Below are positions 1-6,244 of a stretch of 10,010 nucleotides of DNA, piece by piece. A model generated the notes under the pieces. That model was not told the origin of the DNA and searched no databases. It was given only the letters and a program-made list of their open reading frames with translations. Origin of the DNA: Acidobacteriota bacterium (lineage in GTDB: Bacteria; Acidobacteriota; Vicinamibacteria; Vicinamibacterales; 2-12-FULL-66-21); NCBI GenBank assembly GCA_013694635.1, contig JACDCA010000554.1:1-10010 (forward strand), in the 5' to 3' direction. The translations under genes were made by a program, and so were the position numbers. The number at the start of each line of letters is the position of its first letter. Position 1 is the first letter of the stretch.

Positions 1-103
1 CATCCACGCCGTCGCTCTTCTTGAACTTGACGTTGGCGAAGGCCACCGCGCCGAGCAGAACGACGACGCCCGCACCGATCAGGATTTTTTTCCTACCACT
101 CAT
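1..103 (-). CDS. N-terminus of probable HlyD/MacA-type efflux adaptor (partial)
   Basis: Only the first 34 codons are in the window; the gene continues past position 1. It starts at ATG 103-101, sharing an ATGA overlap with the stop codon of the Yip1-like gene. There is no Shine-Dalgarno match upstream, so translational coupling is likely. The peptide is a short basic start (MSGRKK), a hydrophobic membrane anchor at about residues 7-24, then a polar, lysine-rich stretch. This shape, one N-terminal anchor followed by a periplasmic domain, is common in periplasmic adaptor proteins of tripartite efflux pumps (HlyD/MacA/RND adaptors), and the sequence resembles those N-termini as I remember them. 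The diagnostic lipoyl and barrel domains lie outside the window, so any single-anchor periplasmic protein remains possible. The start region contains a run of seven A residues on the coding strand. Confidence 0.5.
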   Translation of the reverse strand, partial: MSGRKKILIGAGVVVLLGAVAFANVKFKKSDGVD

Positions 104-825
104 GAGCGACTCATAAACGCGGCAACGCACACAGCAATCAGGACGTAGATGCCGAACAGGGTAATGGCAATCGGCTGCGTTCGGCGCCGATAGAGAACGG
201 CGAGGCCGATCGCGAGTACCACGAGCCACCAGATGATGAAGAAGTCGACCATGCCGAGGAGCCTGCCGATGAACGACTCGTCGTCGAACATCGGCAGCAG
301 GGCGCCGAACGTCGTGGGATTCGACGTCGAGCCGCGCAGGAAATTGAAAGGTCCGACGAATAGCTGGCCGAGCGCGGAGATCACCCCGGCGTGGGTCACC
401 ACTGCGTACACCTGCTTGTAAGAGGCTTCACCGCCCATCGCCGCGTTGAAGACCGCGAACAGGATGCCGGCGAGGATCGCCAGGACGATCGGACTAACAA
501 CCGCGACGGAAATCGCCGTCGTGTACGGCGCGATTCGCATGCCCTTCCGCATGTTCTCGTACTGTTCGTCGCCGACCGTCATGCCGAACGCCTCGAGCCG
601 CGAGACCTGCTGGTCCAGCGCCGCCTGTTTGCCGGCTTCGGTCGTCATGGGCAGGGCGGCGCCGACCGCCACGATCGTGGTCGTCAGGAGCAGCATCACC
701 AGGATCCGGGGGTGTGCGACGACGTTCTGAAACGTGGCTTTCGGAGCGGTGATGATGCCGATGAAGCGCGCGAAGACGTTCATCGGGGCAGGGGGAGTCC
801 CCGCTGCGACAGTGCTGTTGGGCAT
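100..825 (-). CDS. Yip1-family polytopic inner membrane protein
   Basis: A 241-residue membrane protein. Residues 16-40 contain a juxtamembrane segment (FARFIGIITAPKATF) typical of bacterial Yip1/YIP domain proteins, in which an 'I..P..tF' helix precedes the first membrane span. Predicted membrane segments lie at about residues 41-60, 103-128, 139-157, 195-212 and 218-238, giving five spans. The soluble loop at 61-100 is charged. Bacterial Yip1 proteins have no well-defined biochemical role; here the 4-nt overlap with a probable efflux adaptor suggests an accessory part in an export or envelope operon. I chose ATG 825-823. An in-frame GTG at 894 would add 23 residues rich in H, R, P and D with no membrane character, and would run through the likely promoter. 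ATG at 783 (MNVFARF) is another possible start. No start has a strong ribosome binding site. Confidence 0.75.
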   Translation of the reverse strand: MPNSTVAAGTPPAPMNVFARFIGIITAPKATFQNVVAHPRILVMLLLTTTIVAVGAALPMTTEAGKQAALDQQVSRLEAFGMTVGDEQYENMRKGMRIAPYTTAISVAVVSPIVLAILAGILFAVFNAAMGGEASYKQVYAVVTHAGVISALGQLFVGPFNFLRGSTSNPTTFGALLPMFDDESFIGRLLGMVDFFIIWWLVVLAIGLAVLYRRRTQPIAITLFGIYVLIAVCVAAFMSRS

Positions 826-946
826 ATTCAAATTGTCAGGAGTGTCATCCACCGGGCGCCTCGGGCACCCATGGGACGAATGATTGTACCGCACCTAGGA
901 AATACGATGCGGAGCGCGCGGATGTTTCCGCGCTAAGCTGACCTCC
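826..946. promoter_or_regulatory. Divergent intergenic/promoter region
   Basis: This 121-nt spacer lies between the divergent Yip1-like and outer membrane protein genes, so it should hold promoters in both directions. On the minus strand a good -10-like hexamer TACAAT lies at 888-883, about 60 nt before ATG 825. On the plus strand TACGAT lies at 903-908, about 38 nt before ATG 947. Neither has a convincing -35 hexamer at 16-18 nt spacing, so both are weak calls. The two elements are only about 15 nt apart, so the promoters, if real, would face away from each other and could be co-regulated. Confidence 0.3.
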
Positions 947-1984
947 ATGAACAGGTTGAGCGTCTGCCTGGCAGCGCTGGCGTTCGGCGGCCTCCTCCTC
1001 CCCCCTGTGACGGACGCGCAAACGATTGATGTGATGGGGGCGCGGGCCGCGGGCATGGCGGGGGCGTTCGTCGGGGTGGCCGACGACGCCTCGGCCACGT
1101 ATTGGAACCCCGGGGGGCTCGCCGCCGGCGCCTACTTCAGCCTGGTTCTCGACGCGGGAGCCGAGCGCGCCATTCCGGACGCCGGACCTCGCGGCCGCAG
1201 GCAATCATCCTTTCTGATCGGCGTGTCGATGCCTGCGCTGGCCGTCACGTATTACAGGCTCGATCGGGCAACGGCACGTCCGTACGACCCGTTCGCTTCC
1301 TCGAACGGCACGAGCCCGATGACCGGCCTCACGGCCCCGCCGCCCGTCCGCGTCGAGTCACTCGTGACACACCACGCCGGCATTACGCTGGTGCAGTCGA
1401 TCCTCCAGAACGTGTCGGTTGGTGCCACGTTGAAAGTCGTCCGCGGGATTGCGGCGGCGCAGGCCTTCGAATTCGTGACCGCCGATGTCGCGCTCGATCA
1501 AGAGGAGATGCGCGGGAGGGCCAGCAACACCTTCGATGTCGACGTAGGCGCGATGGCCAGCTTCCGAAGCCTCAAAGCGGGGGTCACGATCCGGAACCTG
1601 CGGGAACCGGAGTTTGACCTGCCCGAGGGAGACGAGACCCTGCGCCTCGACCGGCAGGCGCGTGCGGGCGTCTCCTATGCCGTGTCCCCGAACTGGCTGG
1701 TCGCGGCCGATCTCGACCTGCTCGAAAGCGAGGATGCGCTCGGCGACCGCCGCGACCTCGCGTTCGGTGTCGAAGGGCGTTTTGCGAAGCGGGTGACCGC
1801 CCGGTCCGGGCTGCGGTTGAACGCGGCCGGATCGAACGGTGATGTGGAGGAGGGCCCGGGCCCGGCGTTCGCGCTCGGCGGGAGTTTCGCCGCGACCGCC
1901 GCCGTGCTCGTCGACGCGGCGGCCATTGTCGGCGGCGACCGTGGCGGCCGCGGATGGAGAGTGGCCGCGAGATTCGTGTACTAG
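947..1984 (+). CDS. Outer membrane beta-barrel protein, PorV/TraF-like (OmpP1/FadL superfamily type)
   Basis: A 345-residue exported protein. Residues 1-24 form a signal peptide with an LAALAFGG hydrophobic core and a likely cleavage site near VTDA-Q. Residues 30-59 contain the family hallmark: GARAAGMAGAFVGVAD, then DASATYWNPGGLA. This small-residue-rich strand and turn is shared by PorV/PorQ, UPF0164, TraF_2 and FadL/OmpP1-type barrels. The rest alternates polar and hydrophobic residues as expected for beta strands, and the protein ends in AARFVY, an aromatic C-terminus typical of BAM-inserted barrels. Acidobacterial homologues are often labelled 'conjugal transfer protein TraF', but nothing conjugative is present here. 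Its role is unknown; it could be a porin-like or secretion-associated barrel. It sits just before pilB in the same direction, but the pilus genes appear to have their own promoter. No clear Shine-Dalgarno precedes ATG 947. Confidence 0.7.
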   Translation: MNRLSVCLAALAFGGLLLPPVTDAQTIDVMGARAAGMAGAFVGVADDASATYWNPGGLAAGAYFSLVLDAGAERAIPDAGPRGRRQSSFLIGVSMPALAVTYYRLDRATARPYDPFASSNGTSPMTGLTAPPPVRVESLVTHHAGITLVQSILQNVSVGATLKVVRGIAAAQAFEFVTADVALDQEEMRGRASNTFDVDVGAMASFRSLKAGVTIRNLREPEFDLPEGDETLRLDRQARAGVSYAVSPNWLVAADLDLLESEDALGDRRDLAFGVEGRFAKRVTARSGLRLNAAGSNGDVEEGPGPAFALGGSFAATAAVLVDAAAIVGGDRGGRGWRVAARFVY

Positions 1985-1987
1985 GTC

Positions 1988-2017
1988 TTGAACCCTGGCC
2001 TGACGACGATGTAGAAT
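1988..2017 (+). promoter_or_regulatory. Candidate sigma70-type promoter for pilB-pilT-pilC
   Basis: A -35-like TTGAAC at 1988-1993 and a -10-like TAGAAT (5 of 6 matches to TATAAT) at 2012-2017 are separated by 18 nt. They begin 4 nt after the stop codon of the outer membrane protein gene. Transcription would start near 2024 and give a leader of about 67 nt containing the hairpin at 2050-2076. The call rests only on match to consensus in a spacer where a promoter is expected; the -35 is a 4 of 6 match. Confidence 0.35.
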
Positions 2018-2049
2018 TCGCTTCTCCCCCGAACAGTTCATTTCTGTCT

Positions 2050-2076
2050 GCGCAGCGTACGCGCGTGTACCTGCGC
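2050..2076 (+). promoter_or_regulatory. GC-rich hairpin/inverted repeat in the pilB leader
   Basis: The arms GCGCAG-c-GTAC (2050-2060) and GTACCTGCGC (2067-2076) pair over 10 bp with a single bulged C, closing a 6-nt loop (GCGCGT). It is not followed by a T-run, so it is not a typical intrinsic terminator. It ends about 6 nt before the AGG that is the only Shine-Dalgarno-like sequence for pilB, so it could act as an RNA structure controlling translation or as a DNA operator. Function is inferred from position only. Confidence 0.4.
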
Positions 2077-2090
2077 CGCGATAGGTGCGA

Positions 2091-3374
2091 ATGATGGCTG
2101 TCCGCACGGGGAACCCGACCAGCGCACTTCTCAGCCTTCCGCACGGCGCCTCAGGCGTCGATCTGCCACAACTGGAGACCGAACCCGGTACCCAGGGGGG
2201 AGATGCGCCGGTGATCCGCATGGTCAACCTGGTGCTGATGTCCGCTATTCACCAGGGTGCGAGCGACGTTCACTTCGAACCGTACGAAACGGAATTCCGC
2301 GTGCGCTTCCGGATCGACGGGATCCTCCACAGCGTCATGTCGCCGCCGATGAAATTCAAGGACGCGATCGGCTCACGCCTGAAGATCATGGCGAAGCTCG
2401 ATATCGCTGAGAAGCGGCTGCCACAGGACGGTCGGATCAAGATCCGGTTCCTGGAGCAGGGCAATGCGAAAGAGATCGACTTTCGGGTCTCCTGCCTGCC
2501 CACGCTGTTCGGTGAAAAGATCGTGCTCCGCCTGCTGGACCGCGCGACGCTGATGCTCGATATGTCGAGCCTCGGATTCGAGCCGGCAGCGCTCGCCCGC
2601 TTCGAGGCGGCCATTGCCCGGCCGTGGGGAATGGTCCTCGTGACCGGACCGACCGGGAGCGGCAAGACCAATACGCTCTATTCCTCCATTTGCAGAATCA
2701 ACACCACCGAAACCAACATCATGACGGCGGAAGACCCGGTGGAATTCAACCTGCCGGGGGTGAACCAGCTGCAGGTGCGCGAGAGCATCGGCCTCACCTT
2801 CGCTGCCGCCCTGCGATCGTTTCTAAGGCAGGACCCGAACGTCATCCTTGTCGGTGAAATCCGCGATGTCGAGACGGCCGAGATCGCGGTGAAAGCGGCG
2901 CTCACGGGTCATCTCGTGCTTTCGACGCTGCACACCAATGACGCGCCCGGCACGGTCAACCGGCTGATGAACATGGGGATCGAACCGTTCCTGGTCGCCG
3001 GCTCCGTGAGCCTGATCTGCGCGCAGCGCCTGGTCCGTCGCATCTGCGTTGAGTGCGCCGTCGACCATGCGCTCTCCCGGCAGGCGCTTCTCGAAGCGGG
3101 ATTCGAGGCGCACGACGCGTCCATGGCGGTACCGAGGAGGGGCACGGGCTGCGACCGATGCAAGCACACGGGGTACCGGGGACGCATCGGCCTCTACGAA
3201 GTCATGGAGATCACCGACAGCGTGAGGGAGCTGATCCTCGCCGGTGCCTCGCCGCAGGAACTGCGTCACCGGGCGATCGAGGAGGGGATGGTGACGCTCC
3301 GGCGCAGCGGCCTTCAGAAGGTGGCCGACGGCGTCACGACGCTCGAGGAAGTTGCAAGAGAGACGGTGAAGTGA
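2091..3374 (+). CDS. pilB: Type IV pilus extension ATPase PilB (GspE family), lacking the N-terminal N1/MshEN domain
   Basis: This hexameric ATPase at the cytoplasmic face of the pilus machine drives pilin addition. Numbering from GTG 2085, the N2 domain begins at about residue 42 (SDVHFEPYETEFRVRFRIDG at 60-79). Then come Walker A GPTGSGKT (188-195), Asp box TAEDPVEF (214-221), Walker B VILVGEIRD (253-261), His box STLHTND (280-286) and the zinc-binding tetracysteine C321/C324 plus C356/C359. GHLVLSTLHTNDAP and RGRIGLYEVM are typical of PilB/GspE rather than PilT. PilB is usually about 560 residues; this one has 427-429 because the N1 domain is absent. An in-frame TAG at 2082-2084 blocks upstream extension. 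Candidate starts are GTG 2085, ATG 2091 and ATG 2094; AGG at 2083-2085 favours 2091 or 2094. Its stop overlaps the pilT start. GspE of a type II secretion system is the alternative, but the adjacent pilT argues against it. Confidence 0.9.
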   Translation: MMAVRTGNPTSALLSLPHGASGVDLPQLETEPGTQGGDAPVIRMVNLVLMSAIHQGASDVHFEPYETEFRVRFRIDGILHSVMSPPMKFKDAIGSRLKIMAKLDIAEKRLPQDGRIKIRFLEQGNAKEIDFRVSCLPTLFGEKIVLRLLDRATLMLDMSSLGFEPAALARFEAAIARPWGMVLVTGPTGSGKTNTLYSSICRINTTETNIMTAEDPVEFNLPGVNQLQVRESIGLTFAAALRSFLRQDPNVILVGEIRDVETAEIAVKAALTGHLVLSTLHTNDAPGTVNRLMNMGIEPFLVAGSVSLICAQRLVRRICVECAVDHALSRQALLEAGFEAHDASMAVPRRGTGCDRCKHTGYRGRIGLYEVMEITDSVRELILAGASPQELRHRAIEEGMVTLRRSGLQKVADGVTTLEEVARETVK

Positions 3375-4447
3375 CGACGCTGCAGCAACTGTTGAAGACC
3401 CTTGTCGATCTGGACGGATCCGACCTCCACCTGACGACCGGTACGCCGCCGCAGGTGCGGGTACACGGCAAGCTCCGGGCGCTCGACCTTCCTGTCCTCG
3501 GCCCGGCTGATACGAGAGCCCTCGCGTACAGCGGGCTCACCGACGCGCAGAGAACCTGGTTCGAAGAGACGCTCGACGTCGACTTCTCCTTCGGGATCGA
3601 CGGGCTGGCGCGCTTCCGCGGCAACGTCTTCAACCAGCGTGGCGCCGTGGCGGCCGTCTATCGCGCGATCCCGGACAGAATCCGGACGTTCGACGAGCTC
3701 GGTCTGCCGCCGGTGGTCGCCAGCCTGACCGACCGCCCGCGCGGCCTCGTGCTGGTGACCGGCCCTACCGGCAGCGGCAAGAGCTCCACGCTGGCGGCGA
3801 TGCTCGACAGCATCAACTCCGAACGTCACGAGCACATCCTCACCATCGAGGATCCGATCGAGTTCATCCACCAGCACCGGAACTGCGTCGTGAACCAGCG
3901 CGAGGTCCACGGCGACACGCGTAACTTCGCCGCGGCGCTCCGGGCAGCGCTCCGCGAGGATCCGGACATCGTGCTGATCGGCGAGCTGCGGGATCTCGAA
4001 ACGATCGAGGCAGCGCTCCGCATTGCGGAGACGGGGCACCTCACGCTGGCGACGCTTCACACCAATTCAGCGGCGCAGACGATCAACAGGATCGTCGACG
4101 TCTTTCCCGCGCACCAGCAGCGGCAGATCCGCACGCAGCTGTCTCTCGTTCTGGAGGCCGTTGTCTGTCAGGTGCTGTTGCGGCGCGCGGATGGGCAGGG
4201 TCGCGTCGCCGCGCTGGAGATCATGGTGCCGACGGCCGCCATCAGGAACCTGATCCGAGACGACAAGGTTCACCAGATCTATTCGGCGGTGCAGGCCGGG
4301 CAGGAGAAGCTCGGTATGCAGACGATGAACCAGTCGGTGGCGGCTTTGTACAGGAGGCGGCTCATTTCTCTCGAGACGGCGCTGGGCGCATCCTCGTCGA
4401 GAGACGAACTGGAAGAAATGCTGGCGCGCGGCGTGGGCGCCCGGTGA
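3371..4447 (+). CDS. pilT: Type IV pilus retraction ATPase PilT
   Basis: A 358-residue hexameric ATPase that disassembles the pilus and powers twitching and DNA uptake. The N-terminal PAS-like part holds GSDLHLTTGTPPQVRVHG (16-33), the usual PilT opening. Walker A is GPTGSGKS (131-138), the Asp box TIEDPIEF (158-165), Walker B IVLIGELRD (200-208), and the His box is ATLHTNS (227-233). The C-terminal signature AIRNLIRDDKVHQI (290-303) is the PilT-specific retraction motif. Unlike PilB there is no tetracysteine zinc site. Length is normal for PilT (about 345-370). The start is GTG 3371, overlapping the pilB stop as GTGA; the same frame is open upstream but that part is the pilB shadow and does not resemble PilT. 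The gene ends in a second GTGA overlap with pilC, so the three are almost certainly translated from one transcript. Confidence 0.93.
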   Translation: MTTLQQLLKTLVDLDGSDLHLTTGTPPQVRVHGKLRALDLPVLGPADTRALAYSGLTDAQRTWFEETLDVDFSFGIDGLARFRGNVFNQRGAVAAVYRAIPDRIRTFDELGLPPVVASLTDRPRGLVLVTGPTGSGKSSTLAAMLDSINSERHEHILTIEDPIEFIHQHRNCVVNQREVHGDTRNFAAALRAALREDPDIVLIGELRDLETIEAALRIAETGHLTLATLHTNSAAQTINRIVDVFPAHQQRQIRTQLSLVLEAVVCQVLLRRADGQGRVAALEIMVPTAAIRNLIRDDKVHQIYSAVQAGQEKLGMQTMNQSVAALYRRRLISLETALGASSSRDELEEMLARGVGAR

Positions 4448-5484
4448 CCGGCGTGCCCGCGAAAAACCTGGCGGTCTTTACGCGGCAGCTCTCCGTGATG
4501 ATCGGCGCCGGGCTGCCGCTGGTCCAGTGCCTCGAGATCCTCGGCCGGCAGGAGAGCGATGCCGGCTTTGCCGCAGTGATCCGCCGCGTGCGGAAGGACG
4601 TCGAGGGGGGCGCATCGCTCGCGAGCGCCATGAAGAGGCACCCGAAGACTTTCGATCCGCTCTATTCGAGCCTGATCGCCGCGGGGGAAGCCGGCGGCAT
4701 TCTGGAGACCATCCTGAAGCGGCTGGCGATCTATATCGAGAAGAACGTGAAGCTCCGGCGAGACGTGAAGTCCGCGCTGATTTATCCGGCCGCCGTGCTG
4801 CTTGCAGCAATCGTGGTCGTTGCGGCGATCCTGTGGAAAGTCATCCCGACCTTTGCGAACCTCTTCGAAGGGCTCGGCGCGCAGCTCCCGTTGCCGACGC
4901 GGGCCGTGATTGCCGCGAGTGACGGCCTCGTCAACTGGGGCTGGCTGATCATCGCCGTGACCGGGCTCGGGGCCTCGCTGCTGACCCGGTACTACGCGTC
5001 GTCCGAAGGGCGGCTGGTGGTCGATCGCCTGTTGCTGGCAACGCCGGGCCTGGGGTCCATCCTCCGCAAGGTCGCGGTTGCGCGGTTCTGCCGCACGCTT
5101 TCGACTCTCCTAACGTCCGGAGTGCCCATCCTGCAGGGGCTCGACATCACCGCGCGAACGGCAGGCAACGCGATCGTCGAGCGGGCCATCCTGCTGACGC
5201 GTTCGGGGATCGAACGGGGGGAGTCGATCGCGTCCCCGCTCCGCATGACGGGTGTCTTTCCGCCGATGGTCGTCCAGATGATCAACGTCGGCGAGACGAC
5301 CGGCGCGCTCGACGCGATGCTCTCCAAGATCGCCGATTTCTATGAAGAAGAAGCCGAGGCCGCGGTTGTGGGGCTGCTGACGCTCCTGGAGCCGGCGCTG
5401 GTCGCCCTTCTCGGCATTGTCGTCGGAGGCCTGGTCATTGCGATGTACCTGCCGATACTCGACTTGATCAATCACGTCGGGTGA
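4444..5484 (+). CDS. pilC: Type IV pilus inner membrane platform protein PilC (GspF family), short at the N-terminus
   Basis: PilC is the polytopic inner-membrane platform that couples the PilB and PilT motors to pilin movement. This 346-residue copy has both T2SSF repeats, at about residues 11-133 and 213-335, each with its hallmark: FTRQLSVMIGAGLPLVQCLE plus GEAGG (81-85) in the first, and FCRTLSTLLTSGVPILQGL plus NVGETTGALD (281-290) in the second. Predicted membrane spans are at about 113-133, 166-183 and 313-335. PilC proteins are usually about 400 residues with a cytoplasmic segment of some 55-65 residues before the first repeat; here the repeat begins almost at once. The start is GTG 4444 within GTGA. 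No ATG, GTG or TTG occurs in frame over about 140 nt upstream, where the sequence is the pilT C-terminus. There is no clear ribosome binding site, which fits coupling to pilT. Confidence 0.9.
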   Translation: MTGVPAKNLAVFTRQLSVMIGAGLPLVQCLEILGRQESDAGFAAVIRRVRKDVEGGASLASAMKRHPKTFDPLYSSLIAAGEAGGILETILKRLAIYIEKNVKLRRDVKSALIYPAAVLLAAIVVVAAILWKVIPTFANLFEGLGAQLPLPTRAVIAASDGLVNWGWLIIAVTGLGASLLTRYYASSEGRLVVDRLLLATPGLGSILRKVAVARFCRTLSTLLTSGVPILQGLDITARTAGNAIVERAILLTRSGIERGESIASPLRMTGVFPPMVVQMINVGETTGALDAMLSKIADFYEEEAEAAVVGLLTLLEPALVALLGIVVGGLVIAMYLPILDLINHVG

Positions 5485-5534
5485 CAGCCACGGTTGACAC
5501 TTTCTGGCGATCAGCCGAAAATTGATCGTGATCT

Positions 5535-5563
5535 GGTAGCCTGTTGCTGCGGGTAGCCTTGCT
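5535..5563 (+). repeat. Tandem imperfect direct repeat upstream of the pilin genes
   Basis: GGTAGCCTGTTGCT (5535-5548) and GGTAGCCTTGCT (5552-5563) are offset by 17 nt and differ by a 2-nt deletion (GT) in the second. The spacing is between one and two helical turns. They lie about 160 nt upstream of the pilin start, next to the A-rich patch, and could be paired binding sites for a regulator. This is inference from arrangement only. Confidence 0.35.
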
Positions 5564-5701
5564 AGTAAACAGCTAAAAATAAACCGCTTGCTGGACGGCG
5601 GCGAGCGTCTAAGAGCGTATGGCATTGCCGTTGCTCGATGCTGCGGCGCCGGGATCCGGCAGGCGTGAGAGGCCGGGCGTTGCAAGCTCGGATCGGGCAC
5701 C

Positions 5702-5707
5702 AGGAGG
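5702..5707 (+). promoter_or_regulatory. Strong Shine-Dalgarno of the first pilin gene
   Basis: AGGAGG sits 8 nt before ATG 5716. It is the best ribosome binding site in the window; the other genes use overlaps or weak sites. It fixes the pilin start at 5716 rather than at the upstream in-frame ATG 5638, and fits the need to make pilin in large amounts. Confidence 0.85.
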
Positions 5708-5715
5708 AGATAGGA

Positions 5716-6243
5716 ATGAAAGTTCGGGACCAGAGGGGGTTTACCCTGATCGAGCTGCTGATCGTCGTGGCGATCATCAGCATTCTTGCGGTCATTGCGA
5801 TGCCGCAGCTGCAGAGGGCCAGAATGGCGGGCAATGAGACGTCGGCGATCGGATCGCTTCGCGCGATCACCGGGGCCGAAGCGAGCTATTCGGTCGGCGC
5901 GGGGGGCGGCGGCTACGCGGTCTCGCTCGCGGTGTTGGGGCAGTCGTGCCCGGGGAGCACCCAGGCTTTCATTTCACCGGATCTCGGCGTAGCGACGCCG
6001 CCGGCCATGAAGAGCGGCTATTCGGTCAACATCACTTCCGCCGGCGCGGGGGCTGGCCCCACCGACTGTAACGGGGTCGCGACGGAGGTCGATTACTACG
6101 GCACCGCCGCTCCGGTGACCGCCGGGCGCAGCGGCAACCGCGGTTTCTCGGTGTCATCCGCAGGCACCATCTTCCAGGATCCGTCCGGTGCGGTGCCGAC
6201 GCTGGCCGCGACGCTGGCGGGCACGGCCACCCCGGCTCAATAG
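5716..6243 (+). CDS. pilA: Type IV prepilin, PilA/GspG-like (first of a tandem pair)
   Basis: A 175-residue prepilin with a class III signal: short leader MKVRDQRG, then mature FTLIELLIVVAII. Prepilin peptidase would cut after G8 and methylate F9. Glu at mature position 5 (E13) and Pro at mature position 22 (P30) are the classical major-pilin residues. The hydrophobic helix runs to about residue 29, the amphipathic part to about residue 55, then a Gly/Ala/Ser/Thr-rich globular domain follows. It has exactly two cysteines, C78 and C118 (DCNG), likely a disulfide. The C-terminal tail after about residue 155 is low-complexity. The start is set by the AGGAGG site; reading on from the upstream ATG 5638 would add 26 residues incompatible with a prepilin leader. 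With its strong ribosome binding site and own leader it is the best candidate for the main fibre subunit. A type II secretion pseudopilin is less likely given pilT. Confidence 0.88.
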   Translation: MKVRDQRGFTLIELLIVVAIISILAVIAMPQLQRARMAGNETSAIGSLRAITGAEASYSVGAGGGGYAVSLAVLGQSCPGSTQAFISPDLGVATPPAMKSGYSVNITSAGAGAGPTDCNGVATEVDYYGTAAPVTAGRSGNRGFSVSSAGTIFQDPSGAVPTLAATLAGTATPAQ

Positions 6244-6244
6244 C

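Larger units (their letters stand above)
5485..5715 (+). promoter_or_regulatory. Long pilin leader/promoter region
   Basis: This 231-nt stretch between pilC and the first pilin gene has no coding signal. It holds a consensus TTGACA at 5494-5499 with a weak GAAAAT 17 nt later (5517-5522), a possible housekeeping promoter that would leave a leader of about 185 nt. It also holds two imperfect direct repeats, GGTAGCCTGTTGCT (5535-5548) and GGTAGCCTTGCT (5552-5563), then an A-rich patch (5566-5583) that stands out in GC-rich surroundings. A short hairpin GCCGG-GAT-CCGGC lies at 5648-5660, and GATC sites cluster at 5466-5533. A separate promoter for pilins is expected because they are needed in far greater amount than the motor proteins. 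I see no clear terminator for the upstream operon. Confidence 0.4.

Noticed and set aside
826..894. GTG 894 as the start of the Yip1-like protein
   Set aside because: It would add 23 residues with no family resemblance and cross the likely promoter; ATG 825 is more plausible.
947..970. Lipoprotein signal (LSVC) in the outer membrane protein
   Set aside because: The cysteine is at residue 7, before the hydrophobic core, so it cannot be a lipobox; a normal signal peptide fits better.
1852..1863. Perfect 12-bp palindrome GGGCCCGGGCCC
   Set aside because: It lies in coding sequence for EGPGPA and is explained by GC-rich codon choice for Gly and Pro.
1358..2227. Long open frame on the minus strand (289 codons) opposite the outer membrane protein and pilB
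   Set aside because: Arg/Gly/His-rich composition with no recognisable domain; a typical GC-rich antisense shadow of two well-supported genes.
4300..4443. An upstream extension of pilC within pilT that could supply the missing N-terminus
   Set aside because: The frame is open, but it has no ATG, GTG or TTG there and its translation does not resemble a PilC N-terminal segment.
5491..5517. Terminator after pilC: CGGTTGA/TCAGCCG stem
   Set aside because: Only 7 bp with a G-T pair, a 13-nt loop and no T-run; it overlaps a perfect TTGACA.
5534..5548. Possible sigma54 (-24/-12) promoter upstream of the pilin, as is common for pilA
   Set aside because: TGG...TTGCT is present but the GG-GC spacing is 9 nt instead of the required 10, and the -24 block reads TGGTAG rather than TGGCAC.
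5523..5715. c-di-GMP (GEMM) riboswitch in the long pilin leader
   Set aside because: The leader length and context fit, but I could not find the conserved GEMM core sequences or a matching two-stem layout.
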